In this document: positions 12,995-20,139 of the stretch, one piece after another
Numbering within the stretch: the stretch's first letter is position 1
Layout of the letters: each line of letters starts with the position of its first letter
Origin: a virus
DNA: 20,461 nt
Virus record (IMG/VR): IMGVR_UViG_3300015189_000097
Coordinates: 1 to 20,461 of that record
Strand: one strand, 5' to 3'
The notes under the pieces: generated by a model
Seen by the model: only the letters and a program-made list of their open reading frames with translations
What the model was told of the DNA's origin: nothing
The model's database searches: none
Position numbers and translations under genes: made by a program

Positions 12995-13298
12995 AACTAA
13001 GTCGTTCCGATGACTGAACGCGACAGGACGAGGTCTCTAGTCAACTTCTCGAGACGCGGGCATCCTCGGTCATGCTCGCGGGTGTGTGCGTCCCCAGGAC
13101 TGCTACAGCGAGCGCCAGCCTGCAAGGCTCCACTCGCCACAGCCGCCTGAGACCCAAGTGCCGCGCAGCGAAGCTCAGCCGGCCCCGGTAGGAGCCTGCG
13201 AAGCGTCAGCAACGACGCGCGGCGGCAGAACTCGGTGTAGCGGTCCACAATGCCGGCAGCGTGGCACGGCGACCGACCACCATCAATCGGACGAACGG
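12995..13298. other. 304-bp gap without convincing protein-coding sequence
   Basis: Frames that cross this stretch give Gln/Pro/Arg-rich text without ribosome sites. I found no tRNA T-loop signature and no good -35/-10 pair or T-tract terminator. It does hold a chain of inverted repeats, listed separately. Confidence 0.6.
13055..13218 (+). ncRNA. Candidate structured RNA: four consecutive hairpins
   Basis: Hairpin A pairs 13055-13063 with 13072-13080 (9 bp including one G-U). Hairpin B pairs 13108-13112 with 13133-13137 and 13117-13121 with 13125-13129. Hairpin C pairs 13142-13151 with 13174-13183 (10 positions, one mismatch). Hairpin D pairs 13203-13207 with 13214-13218. A competing long stem pairs 13122-13131 with 13191-13199. 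The strand is assumed from neighbouring transcription. GC-rich DNA pairs easily, so this is only a candidate. Confidence 0.35.
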
Positions 13299-13484
13299 AT
13301 GACACGACGCCCCGACGAGCGCACCCGGCAGCAGCGCGAGACCAACCGCGCTGACCGCGACAACGACGAGCTGCACCGCGCGATGGCCAACGTCGCCGAG
13401 TGGAACGGCTCGACGTCGCAGGCCATTCGAAGCGTGTACCTGACCGAGGTGCGAAGAGGCACCGGTTGCAAGGTGCTCACGTGA
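13299..13484 (+). CDS. Small charged hypothetical protein, 61 aa
   Basis: From ATG 13299 the product is highly charged (MTRRPDERTRQQRETNRADR, DNDELHRAMANVAEWNGS) and ends in a short mixed segment (SQAIRSVYLTEVRRGTGCKVLT). The ribosome site is weak. The frame is open further upstream, but that part lies in the structured non-coding stretch. The stop overlaps a hydrophobic mini-ORF. Confidence 0.5.
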   Translation: MTRRPDERTRQQRETNRADRDNDELHRAMANVAEWNGSTSQAIRSVYLTEVRRGTGCKVLT

Positions 13485-13537
13485 AGACGCTGCTCTGGTG
13501 GCTCACCGTGCTCGCACTGTGGACACTGGGGCTCTGA
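13481..13537 (+). CDS. 18-residue hydrophobic micropeptide
   Basis: GTG 13481 overlaps the preceding stop (GTGA), and its stop overlaps the next ATG (TGATG). The whole product, MKTLLWWLTVLALWTLGL, is one transmembrane-length hydrophobic helix with a basic N-terminus. It may be a real membrane micropeptide or a coupling device. There is no family to compare. Confidence 0.4.
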   Translation: MKTLLWWLTVLALWTLGL

Positions 13538-13704
13538 TGGCGGAACTGACCATCCCGCTCGCCAACGTCGAAGCCGAGGCGGTCAGCGTGCCGCGCGCGC
13601 CGAAGAGCAGGACGCCGCTGCTCAGGCCGGACGGCGCGGATCCCGCGGCCATCGCCAATCTCGAAGCGCTGCCGAGGCCCAAACGGCCACCGGGGAGACT
13701 CTGA
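13537..13704 (+). CDS. Small proline-rich hypothetical protein, 55 aa
   Basis: ATG 13537 is coupled to the preceding micropeptide. The product begins MAELTIPLANVEAEAVSVPR and becomes Pro/Arg-rich (KSRTPLLRPDGADPAA, LPRPKRPPGRL), so it is probably largely disordered. I recognise no family. Confidence 0.5.
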   Translation: MAELTIPLANVEAEAVSVPRAPKSRTPLLRPDGADPAAIANLEALPRPKRPPGRL

Positions 13705-13880
13705 TGATCCATCGCCTCACCGACGTGCACAACTGGGTCCTGCTCGCGGCCCTCGGGTTCGTGGTGTGGATCATCAGCCTCATTCCCAAGCCAGCCATCT
13801 TCAACACGGTGCTCTTCGGTCTCGCCATCTTCCTTGTGGTGATGTGGGTCCTTGGCGTCGTGTCGCTCCCGACGTTCTGA
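13704..13880 (+). CDS. Two-TM small membrane protein, holin-like, 58 aa
   Basis: ATG 13704 overlaps the previous stop (TGATG), with GGGGAG about 8 bp upstream. Two hydrophobic segments (WVLLAALGFVVWIISLI, residues 11-27, and TVLFGLAIFLVVMWVLGVV, residues 35-53) are separated by PKPA and a short loop. The size and the two-TM hairpin fit class II-type holins, but no endolysin gene is seen in the window, so this is only a candidate. Confidence 0.6.
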   Translation: MIHRLTDVHNWVLLAALGFVVWIISLIPKPAIFNTVLFGLAIFLVVMWVLGVVSLPTF

Positions 13881-13905
13881 ACCACACAATATTGGGCGCG
13901 CGGTC

Positions 13906-13971
13906 GTGATCATCCTGCTCCTCGTCTGGTCGGTGCACGTGAGCGGGATCCGGAGCGACCACGTCGTCTAG
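13906..13971 (+). other. 21-codon hydrophobic mini-ORF
   Basis: GTG 13906 starts MIILLLVWSVHVSGIRSDHVV, a short hydrophobic leader-like peptide. It has no clear ribosome site. Its TAG lies in the palindrome CTAG (13968-13971), which also provides the stop of the minus-strand gene. It may be noise. Confidence 0.25.
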
Positions 13972-14159
13972 TCGAACACCACCCGCACTCTCACCCGATA
14001 GAATCCACATATCGAACAGGCCCCCGGCTTGTCGACGTAGTAGGTCTGACCCCCCTCGCTGTCAGTGGCCAGGCTGCGGTCGGCGCCAGCCAGCAGCTCC
14101 AAGTCGACTGGAGCCTGGCAGCGGTTGCAGTTCGCACGAATGTCGATGGCCAAGCTCAC
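13968..14159 (-). CDS. Small zinc-ribbon protein on the opposite strand, 63 aa
   Basis: Read on the minus strand from GTG (14157-14159), the product has CNRC near residue 11 and CSIC near residue 48, flanked by strand-like text (PVDLELLAG, QTYYVDKPG, FYRVRVRVVF). This is a compact four-cysteine zinc ribbon. Third codon positions are mostly G or C, as in the coding genes nearby, and no plus-strand frame competes. It lacks a strong ribosome site. It is the only convincing minus-strand gene and lies exactly between the accessory and the packaging modules, divergent from the terminase gene. Confidence 0.6.
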   Translation of the reverse strand: MSLAIDIRANCNRCQAPVDLELLAGADRSLATDSEGGQTYYVDKPGACSICGFYRVRVRVVFD

Positions 14160-14196
14160 CAGGTGGACTCTGCCACGTGGGAGCGGAGCCGACGAT

Positions 14197-14221
14197 ACTG
14201 AACGCTGAGCAGGACTGAACG
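14197..14221 (+). repeat. Direct repeat ACTGAACG x2 just upstream of terminase
   Basis: ACTGAACG occurs at 14197-14204 and 14214-14221, 17 bp apart, in the short divergent gap before ATG 14223. The same octamer is at 13013-13020, but also inside the helicase gene, so its significance is uncertain. A regulatory role is only possible. Confidence 0.25.
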
Positions 14222-14222
14222 A

Positions 14223-14750
14223 ATGCCGAAGCCGAAGTACTCCCAGGACTGGTCGAGCGCTTCGAAGCCGGGCGCTTCAGGTGAGAAGGCGGAGCGGGCG
14301 GAGCAGTCCAAGCCGGCTGCTCAACGCACGCGCGCGCGCAATCAGCTAGTCGCGCCGCTCGATAAAACGTCGCGCGTTCGGGAGATCGTGAAGCTCATGT
14401 CCTCCGGGATGTGGGTGACCGGCGTCACGGGCGGAGACCTTGCAGAGCAGTGGGGCGTTGCTGAGAGCACGCTCGAACGGGACATTGCCACAGCGCGCGA
14501 CCTGGTTCGGGGCGCGGTGTGCGACATCGACGAGATCCGCGCGCGCATCATGGCGACGCTGGAGACCATCACGGCTCGTTCGATGGAGAGCGGACAGATG
14601 CGGACCGCGGTTGAGGCGATTCGCACGTTGGCTGGCGTGACCGGCGCTGAGGCGCCTAAGCAGGTGAACGTTGGCGGGAACCTTTCAGAGCTCCTCGCGC
14701 TCGGACTTGGTTCGGGCAGCGAAGAGCCTCCTAAGCCGCTGGGCGAATAG
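14223..14750 (+). CDS. Terminase small subunit (putative), 175 aa
   Basis: ATG 14223 has AGCAGGA upstream. The N-terminus is a disordered, lysine-rich stretch. The middle is a helix-turn-helix (GGDLAEQWGVAESTLERDIATARDLVRG), and the following helices (ARIMATLETITARSMESGQM, RTAVEAIRTLAGVTG) fit terminase small subunits, which recognise the packaging site and form rings. Its position directly before the large subunit supports the call. The C-terminal region overlaps the large-subunit start. Confidence 0.75.
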   Translation: MPKPKYSQDWSSASKPGASGEKAERAEQSKPAAQRTRARNQLVAPLDKTSRVREIVKLMSSGMWVTGVTGGDLAEQWGVAESTLERDIATARDLVRGAVCDIDEIRARIMATLETITARSMESGQMRTAVEAIRTLAGVTGAEAPKQVNVGGNLSELLALGLGSGSEEPPKPLGE

Positions 14751-16176
14751 CCCCGAGACGTTTGCGCTTGAGGCGCTTGGCACCAAGCTATGGGCCAAGC
14801 AGGTGGAGATCGCGCAGTCGGTTGTGCGGAACAAGCGCACGGCGGCAAAGAGCGGTCACAAGATCGGCAAGTCGACGGGTGCTGCGGCGCTCGCGCTTTG
14901 GTGGCCAATTACCCGCTACCGTGGGCGCACCATCATCACCGCGCCAGCTGGGCACCAGATCCGCAATATCATCTGGCCCGAGATTCGCCGGCTGTACCAG
15001 GGCGCCGCGTACCCGCTCGGTGGCCACTGCTCGCCAGATCCATCTCGCGGTCTCGAACTCCCAGGCGGCGGCGGCATCATTTGCGTCACCACCGATGAGG
15101 CGGAGAAGCTCGCCGGGCTAAGCGGTCCGAACCAGCTATTCATTGTCGACGAGGCCTCGGGCTTCGACGAGCGACTATGGGCGCCCATCTTTGGCAACAT
15201 GGCCGGCGGCGGTCGGCTGCTCGCTCTGGGCAACCCAACGCAGACGAGCGGCACTTTCCACGAGGCGTTCAGCACCAAGCGGCACATGTGGTCCACGTTC
15301 ACCGTATCGAGCGCTGAGACGCCGAACGTAGTGACCGGCCGAGCAATCATCCCCGGGCTCGCTGAGCGAGGATGGGTGCTCGACATGCTCGAGGAGCATG
15401 CTGGGGTAAAGCTCCCAGCCTCCTCGTCGCTGGAAGAAATCCTCGAGGCGCTGAACAAGACCGGCGACGACTCGCCGTTCCTCAATGTGCGCGTCAAGGG
15501 CGAGTTCCCGGCGCAGGGCGAAAACTCTGTCTTCGGTTTGCGCATCATCGACGACGCCTGGAAGCGTTGGACGGCGACTCCGCCGAATGCCCCGCTCAGC
15601 TTCGGCGTAGACCCAGCTCGCTTTGGAGACGACGAATCTGTGATCGTGGGACGGCGCGGCAACTGGCTTTCTCCGCCAGAGGGTCACCGCAACCAGAACG
15701 GGCCCGACTTGGCCAACAAGGTCGTCGCGGCCATTCTCGCCGCCCGCCGGTCAGCGTTTGAGCCGTGCCGCGTCAAAGTCGACGTGAACGGTATCGGGTC
15801 CAGTTGTTTCGACCACCTCGCTGAGAGGGCGGATGCGCTGAAGTTCGAGGTCCTGCCGGTCAATTCGGCGGAATCGTCCGACGTGCCTGACAAGTACAAG
15901 AACCTCCGGACCCAGATGCACTTCGGGTTCGAGACGTGGCTGAAGGAAGGCGGGACGCTTCCTCACGACGAGAAGCTCCACGCGGAGCTCGCCGCGCCGA
16001 AGTATTCGTTCGACGAACGTGGCCGGTACGTTGTCGAGAAGAAGGACGAGATCAAGAAGCGCCTCAAGCGCTCACCCGACCGGGCGGACGCTGCGCAACT
16101 AGCCGTCTACGAGCCACAGGGCGCGCCCGACTACGACGACGCATTCGACAAGTACCTCCCCCGGGGCGCGATGTGA
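14671..16176 (+). CDS. Terminase large subunit (ATPase-nuclease), up to 501 aa
   Basis: This is the packaging motor. The Walker A variant is SGHKIGKST (residues 61-69), Walker B is LFIVDEAS with D160/E161, and a coupling motif LLALGNPTQTSG follows. The RNase H-like nuclease domain has D314 (FGVDPARFGDD), D371 (KVDVNGIG) and D473 (DRADAAQLAVYE). The start is uncertain: TTG 14671 has AGCAGGTGA upstream and overlaps the small subunit by 80 bp, while TTG 14707 is an alternative. Related terminases begin just before the segment SRWANSPETF, so the first 20 residues may not belong. It cuts the concatemer and pumps DNA into the head. Confidence 0.93.
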   Translation: MAGTFQSSSRSDLVRAAKSLLSRWANSPETFALEALGTKLWAKQVEIAQSVVRNKRTAAKSGHKIGKSTGAAALALWWPITRYRGRTIITAPAGHQIRNIIWPEIRRLYQGAAYPLGGHCSPDPSRGLELPGGGGIICVTTDEAEKLAGLSGPNQLFIVDEASGFDERLWAPIFGNMAGGGRLLALGNPTQTSGTFHEAFSTKRHMWSTFTVSSAETPNVVTGRAIIPGLAERGWVLDMLEEHAGVKLPASSSLEEILEALNKTGDDSPFLNVRVKGEFPAQGENSVFGLRIIDDAWKRWTATPPNAPLSFGVDPARFGDDESVIVGRRGNWLSPPEGHRNQNGPDLANKVVAAILAARRSAFEPCRVKVDVNGIGSSCFDHLAERADALKFEVLPVNSAESSDVPDKYKNLRTQMHFGFETWLKEGGTLPHDEKLHAELAAPKYSFDERGRYVVEKKDEIKKRLKRSPDRADAAQLAVYEPQGAPDYDDAFDKYLPRGAM

Positions 16177-16178
16177 CC

Positions 16179-17966
16179 ATGGCCAACATCGCACGAGCTC
16201 GCAGCCGAGCCGCCGCCAACGATACGCGCGCGGAGAAGCTCACCAAGCCGCCCACCAACGTCGTCTTCGCTCCGCTACCGACGCAGCAGCTCAGTGCGTG
16301 GACGGTGGAAGGTGTGCGGCGCGCGCTCGACACCCACGAGCAGGGCTTCTTTGCCGACTCGGCCGCGCTCGTCGACGCGATGGGTCGCGACGACCGCATC
16401 AAGGGGTGCCTCGGCACTCGTGTCAAAGCCATCGTCGGCAAGAACGGCATCCCGTTCTCGATCCTGCCGAGCGACAACGTCAACAAGGCTCGCGGGCGTG
16501 TGACAGCGCGTCAGCTTACGCCGCTGTGGTGGGACATCTGCCCCGACTCAACCGTGGCCACCATCCAGGCCGACGTCACGATGCTCGGCGCGCACTTGTC
16601 GCGCATCGAGTGGGTATCGATCGGCGGCGCTTGGCTCCCGCGGCTTCGGCCGGTACCGGCGCACAACCTCTACTTCGACGAGACGCCGACCAACGGGCCA
16701 CGCGGGTACTACCTGCAAACGCTCACCGGCCCGATCTACATCGATCCGGCCGATCCGAACTGGTTCCTGTACACCCCTGGTGGTGAGCGCGCGTGGCTGA
16801 GCGGCGCGGTACGCGCGCTCGGGCTGCCATTCCTGATGCGGCAGTTCTCGCATCGTGACTGGGTGCGCTACTGCGAAAAGCACGGCATGCCCATCATCAC
16901 GGTGCAGGAGCCGATGGGGGCCGACGCCAACGCCACGAAGGAGGCGTTCTACAAGCGCCTAGCGAAGCTCGGGACCGAGACGGTCATTCGCCTCCCGACA
17001 CGCACCGACGGCTCAGGCTTCAAGCTCGAAGTCATCGAGGCCAAGGACGGCTCTTGGCAGTCGTTCGACTCGTTCATCGCGCGGCTCGACGTGGCCGTCG
17101 CGGTCGTGTTGCTCGGTCAGAACATGACCACCGATCCGCAGGCGATGGCCACGGGCGTCACCAACGCGCGGCTGGTGCGCCAGGACTACCTCGACGCGGA
17201 CGTGCAACCTCTCAGCACCGAGCTGCGCGAGCAGATCATCAAGCCGTGGGGCCGCTACAACATCTCCGGCTGGGACGACGAGCTCGCCCCATGGCCCACG
17301 TGGGACACCCGACCGCCCGAAGACCAGAAGGCCAAGGCGGCCACGCTGACCGCGGTGGGTGAGGCCATCGGCAAGCTCACCAGCCAGGGCATCCCACTGG
17401 ACGTGCAAGCCATCTGCGAGCAGTTCACCATCCCGGTGTTGGCCGGCAAAGAGTTCGGCGCGGGCCAGTTCACCCGTACGCACTTCGACTACGGCATTGT
17501 CACCGTCAACCAGGTCCTTGAGCGCCTCGGCCTCGAGCCTCGCCCAGATGGCGACGTGCCAGTGAAGAGCCAAGCGAGCTCGTCGGCTCCGAAGACACCA
17601 GGCGATCCGAACACCCCGGACGGCGAAGACCCCGCGCCCGACGAGGCGCCGCCGCCCGCAGACGAGGGAGACCGCAACGTGGACCATCTCGACGAGCGAG
17701 CGCTGAAGGAAGACGGCTTCACCGAAGGGCAAGCCTACGCCGACGAGCTCGCAGCCGATGGGCGCGACGCGGGAGCAGACGCGATGGCCGCCGACCTCGA
17801 CGTGGTTCTGACCGCGGTGCGCACCGCCAAGGACTACGCCGACCTGCAAGCCAAGCTGATCAAAGCCTACCGCGGCATGTCCGCCGATGGCCTGGCCAAG
17901 GTGACTGAGAAGGCGATGATCATGGCCGAGCTCGCGGGACGCTACGCCACGCTCAAAGACCTGTGA
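16179..17966 (+). CDS. Portal protein, DUF935 / Mu gp29-like, 595 aa
   Basis: ATG 16179 lies just after the terminase stop; the GTG at 16173, which overlaps that stop, is in frame and possible. The signature is VAVVLLGQNMTTDPQAMATGVTNARLVRQDYLDADVQPL, matching the LGQTLTT...A..VR.DI..AD motif of DUF935 portals. An earlier part (FLMRQFSHRDWVRYCEKHGMPIITV) is also typical. A Pro/Asp-rich linker (about residues 470-500) precedes a helical C-terminal region (DGRDAGADAMAADLDVVLTA). The dodecameric portal is the DNA channel and the docking site for terminase and tail. It is followed, with overlap, by the head morphogenesis gene, as in Mu-like phages. Confidence 0.9.
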   Translation: MANIARARSRAAANDTRAEKLTKPPTNVVFAPLPTQQLSAWTVEGVRRALDTHEQGFFADSAALVDAMGRDDRIKGCLGTRVKAIVGKNGIPFSILPSDNVNKARGRVTARQLTPLWWDICPDSTVATIQADVTMLGAHLSRIEWVSIGGAWLPRLRPVPAHNLYFDETPTNGPRGYYLQTLTGPIYIDPADPNWFLYTPGGERAWLSGAVRALGLPFLMRQFSHRDWVRYCEKHGMPIITVQEPMGADANATKEAFYKRLAKLGTETVIRLPTRTDGSGFKLEVIEAKDGSWQSFDSFIARLDVAVAVVLLGQNMTTDPQAMATGVTNARLVRQDYLDADVQPLSTELREQIIKPWGRYNISGWDDELAPWPTWDTRPPEDQKAKAATLTAVGEAIGKLTSQGIPLDVQAICEQFTIPVLAGKEFGAGQFTRTHFDYGIVTVNQVLERLGLEPRPDGDVPVKSQASSSAPKTPGDPNTPDGEDPAPDEAPPPADEGDRNVDHLDERALKEDGFTEGQAYADELAADGRDAGADAMAADLDVVLTAVRTAKDYADLQAKLIKAYRGMSADGLAKVTEKAMIMAELAGRYATLKDL

Positions 17967-18676
17967 AGTGGGGCGCCGCGGCCGAGGTCGCCAAGTTCGA
18001 CGCCGCGGTCAATTGGTTCCGTAAGCGCACACCGGTCAGCCCGGCGACTTGGAGCTACCTGAACGCCGACGCCAAGCGGAAGGCGTTCAAGGTCGCGGGC
18101 ATCGCGCAGCTCGACCTCGTGGCCGAAGTGCAAGCAGCGGTCGCGAGAGCGGTCGAAGACGGCACGTCGTTCGAGACCTTCAAGCGGGCCATCGAGACCA
18201 AGCTCATCGCCGCGTGGGCCGGCTCAGTGGCCAACCCGGCGGCTCGCCTAGACACCATCTTCCGCAACGGTGTGCAGTCGGCATACTCCGCCGGCCGGTA
18301 TCGGCAGACGACCGAGCCGAGCGTAAAGAAGTTCCGGCCGTACTTCCGGCTCGACACCATCGCCGACCATAGGCAGTCGCCTATCTGTCGCGCCCTGACG
18401 TCCCCGCCGATTGTGCTGCCTCAGGACGACCCGTTCTGGGCGTCCCACGTGCCGCCGCTTCACCATCGGTGCAGGAGCGGGATTCGCGCGCTGCGCACCA
18501 GCGAAGCCGAGAAGCTCGGCATCACCGAGAAGGCGCCCGACGTTGAGCCCGGCAAGGGCTTCGGCGGGCGCCCCGATGAGAGCGAGTGGCAGCCCGATCT
18601 CACCAAGTACCCGCTGAGCCTGGTCAACGAATACAAGGCCAAGCCCAAGCCGCCGAAGAAGCCGCGCAAGCCGTAA
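17963..18676 (+). CDS. Head morphogenesis protein, Mu gpF / SPP1 gp7-like, 237 aa
   Basis: GTG 17963 overlaps the portal stop (GTGA). The family core is present: a helical N-terminal half (VAEVQAAVARAVEDGTSFETF, DTIFRNGVQSAYSAGRYRQ), then RLDTIADHRQSPICRALTSPP, DDPFWASHVPPLHHRCRSGI. This is the D-x-R-x-x-P-x-C...FW...P.x.HRCRC-like signature of Mu F minor head proteins. A basic C-terminus (KAKPKPPKKPRKP) follows. A few such proteins assist capsid assembly or are ejected with DNA. Confidence 0.88.
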   Translation: MKWGAAAEVAKFDAAVNWFRKRTPVSPATWSYLNADAKRKAFKVAGIAQLDLVAEVQAAVARAVEDGTSFETFKRAIETKLIAAWAGSVANPAARLDTIFRNGVQSAYSAGRYRQTTEPSVKKFRPYFRLDTIADHRQSPICRALTSPPIVLPQDDPFWASHVPPLHHRCRSGIRALRTSEAEKLGITEKAPDVEPGKGFGGRPDESEWQPDLTKYPLSLVNEYKAKPKPPKKPRKP

Positions 18677-18695
18677 CGCGCAAAGGAGCATCCAC

Positions 18696-18761
18696 ATGCC
18701 GCACGTAAGCGACGCTGAGTTCTGGGGGTACGACCCCGAGAAGAAAAAGAAGAGCGGCTGA
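18696..18761 (+). CDS. 21-residue microprotein between head genes
   Basis: AAAGGAG at 18682-18688 with a 7-bp spacing precedes ATG 18696. The product is MPHVSDAEFWGYDPEKKKKSG, with a lysine-rich tail. Its stop overlaps the next ATG (TGATG). The strong ribosome site compared with the weak one of the next gene suggests it is truly translated and drives coupling. Function unknown. Confidence 0.5.
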   Translation: MPHVSDAEFWGYDPEKKKKSG

Positions 18762-19015
18762 TGGGTGACATCGGCGTCCCCACGGACCTGCTCGAGTACA
18801 CGAGCTTCGGTTCGCCCATCAACCTGTACGCGGTGAAGAACGCGGTCGTGCGTCGCCTGAACGTCATTGCGGGCAGCGGCACCATCACCGTCAAGATGTC
18901 GTCGAGCGGCGGCGTTGCGCGCGTGCTGACCGTTGGCACTGGCGACGAGTTGCTCGGCGAGTTCATGACCATCGACTCCGTTAGCGGCGTCACCAACGTG
19001 AGGGCTTCCTGGTGA
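18761..19015 (+). CDS. Small beta-rich hypothetical head-module protein, 84 aa
   Basis: ATG 18761 is coupled to the preceding microprotein. The product is rich in alternating hydrophobic residues (AVVRRLNVIAGSGTITVKMS, VARVLTVGTGDELLGEF), so it is mainly beta-strand. Similar small beta proteins act as head fibre, decoration or stopper proteins, but no signature allows a call. The stop overlaps the protease start. Confidence 0.65.
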   Translation: MGDIGVPTDLLEYTSFGSPINLYAVKNAVVRRLNVIAGSGTITVKMSSSGGVARVLTVGTGDELLGEFMTIDSVSGVTNVRASW

Positions 19016-20103
19016 GCGAGCTCCTCCGCACAGTCGCCGACTTCCGAGCCGTCAACGAAGAGACCCGCACCATCGACGTCGTTGCGTCGACCGACGCGCT
19101 CGACTCGCACGGCACCATCCTCGAGCAGAAGTGGGACCTCACCCGCTACCTGCAGAACCCTGTCGTGCTATGGGCTCACAACTCTGGGCTCGGCACGCCG
19201 GAGCCGCCTATCGGTTTTGCCAGCGACGTGCGAGTCGAGAACGGCCAGCTGAAGGCGACCGTCACGCTCGTCGATGAGAAGGCCTCCGCGCTCGCCGAGA
19301 AGGTGTGGCAGGGCGTCAAGCAGAAGAGCATCCGCGGCTTGTCCGTTGGCTTTCGCTCCAAGACCACGCGTGTCGAGAAGAGGGATGACAAGGAGATCGT
19401 AATCCTCACCGACAACACGCTGTTCGAGATCAGCCTGGTCCCGGTGCCCAGCAACCCCGACACCCTCGCCGCCATGCGGTCGCTTGCGCTCGAGTCGAGC
19501 CACGCGGCTGAAACCTCAAAGACCACCGCCCACATGGGCACGCAGGAGACAACCAACATGCGCAACGTTGCCAAGGCCCTCGGCCTATCCGAAGACGCGT
19601 CCGAGGCCGATGTGCTCGCTCGCATTGCCGTACTCAATACGCAGACCCGAACGCTCGACGTCCACCGCTCCGCCATCGACGAGCTCACCGGCAAAACCGG
19701 CAGCGAGTCGGTCGGCACCGTGCGCGGCTGGAAGGACGAGGCCGCGCGCGCAGGCGAACTCGCTCGACGCGCTGCAGAGCTCGAGGCCGCTGCGGTCCTG
19801 CGCTCGGTCGAAGCCATGCTCGATGCGAAGATCGCCGAGGGCTACGTGGAGCCGGCCAAGCGTGCCTCGCTGCTCAAGATTGGCATGCGCGACGTCGAGG
19901 ACCTTCGTTCGTACCTCGCCGAGTGCAAGACCAAGATCGTCAAGATTGGCGATGCGCCGCCCGAGCTTCGCTCCCCTGGCGACGGGGCCGACGTTACCAC
20001 CGTGACCGACGAAGACCGCACGTTGGCCAAGGCGTTCGGCACAACGGTTGAATCTGTCCTGGCCGACAAGAAGCGGGCTGCTGAATCCAAGCGCGTCGCC
20101 TAA
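19012..20103 (+). CDS. Prohead protease with fused scaffold-like C-terminus, 363 aa
   Basis: GTG 19012 overlaps the previous stop. The N-terminal part (about residues 1-155) is an HK97-type prohead protease: ATDALDSHGT-like start, VVLWAHNSG with H56, SIRGLSVGFRS with S111, and FEISLVPVPSNPDTLA with E139. These fit the His-Ser-Glu catalytic residues of that serine protease family. The C-terminal part (from about residue 180) is helical and charged (ALGLSEDASEADVLARIAVL, AARAGELARRAAELEAAAVL), like a scaffold. The protease cleaves scaffold and capsid N-termini to mature the prohead. Protease-scaffold fusion is known in lambda C/Nu3 and Mu I/Z. Confidence 0.88.
   Translation: MSELLRTVADFRAVNEETRTIDVVASTDALDSHGTILEQKWDLTRYLQNPVVLWAHNSGLGTPEPPIGFASDVRVENGQLKATVTLVDEKASALAEKVWQGVKQKSIRGLSVGFRSKTTRVEKRDDKEIVILTDNTLFEISLVPVPSNPDTLAAMRSLALESSHAAETSKTTAHMGTQETTNMRNVAKALGLSEDASEADVLARIAVLNTQTRTLDVHRSAIDELTGKTGSESVGTVRGWKDEAARAGELARRAAELEAAAVLRSVEAMLDAKIAEGYVEPAKRASLLKIGMRDVEDLRSYLAECKTKIVKIGDAPPELRSPGDGADVTTVTDEDRTLAKAFGTTVESVLADKKRAAESKRVA
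19558..20103 (+). CDS. Possible internal start for a separate scaffold protein, 181 aa
   Basis: ATG 19558 (M183 of the protease) is in frame and has CAGGAGA at 19542-19548 about 9 bp upstream. Translation from here would yield only the helical scaffold-like part, as lambda Nu3 and Mu Z are made from internal starts of their protease genes. A second in-frame ATG at 19534 is less well placed. Confidence 0.45.
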   Translation: MRNVAKALGLSEDASEADVLARIAVLNTQTRTLDVHRSAIDELTGKTGSESVGTVRGWKDEAARAGELARRAAELEAAAVLRSVEAMLDAKIAEGYVEPAKRASLLKIGMRDVEDLRSYLAECKTKIVKIGDAPPELRSPGDGADVTTVTDEDRTLAKAFGTTVESVLADKKRAAESKRVA

Positions 20104-20139
20104 TTCGCGACCCACGAAAACTCAAAGGAGATACCGACA

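Noticed and set aside
12991-13020. TTGAAA as a -35 promoter element
   Set aside because: No matching -10 hexamer at 16-18 bp distance; the TTGA is the end of the HTH gene.
13086-13298. 5' extension of the small gene starting at 13299
   Set aside because: The extension is Gln/Pro/Arg-rich, has no ribosome site, and covers the inverted-repeat region.
12995-13298. tRNA in the gap
   Set aside because: No GGTTCGAATCC-like T-arm and no four-arm fold could be found on either strand by eye.
12997-13305. Minus-strand ORF over the non-coding gap
   Set aside because: Composition is Arg/Ala/Cys-rich without motifs, and no ribosome site is visible.
17013-17849. Long open frame on the minus strand over the portal gene
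   Set aside because: Antisense open frames are common in GC-rich DNA and the plus frame is a clear portal protein. The same holds for long minus frames over 10758-11972, 6405-7058 and 14916-15662.
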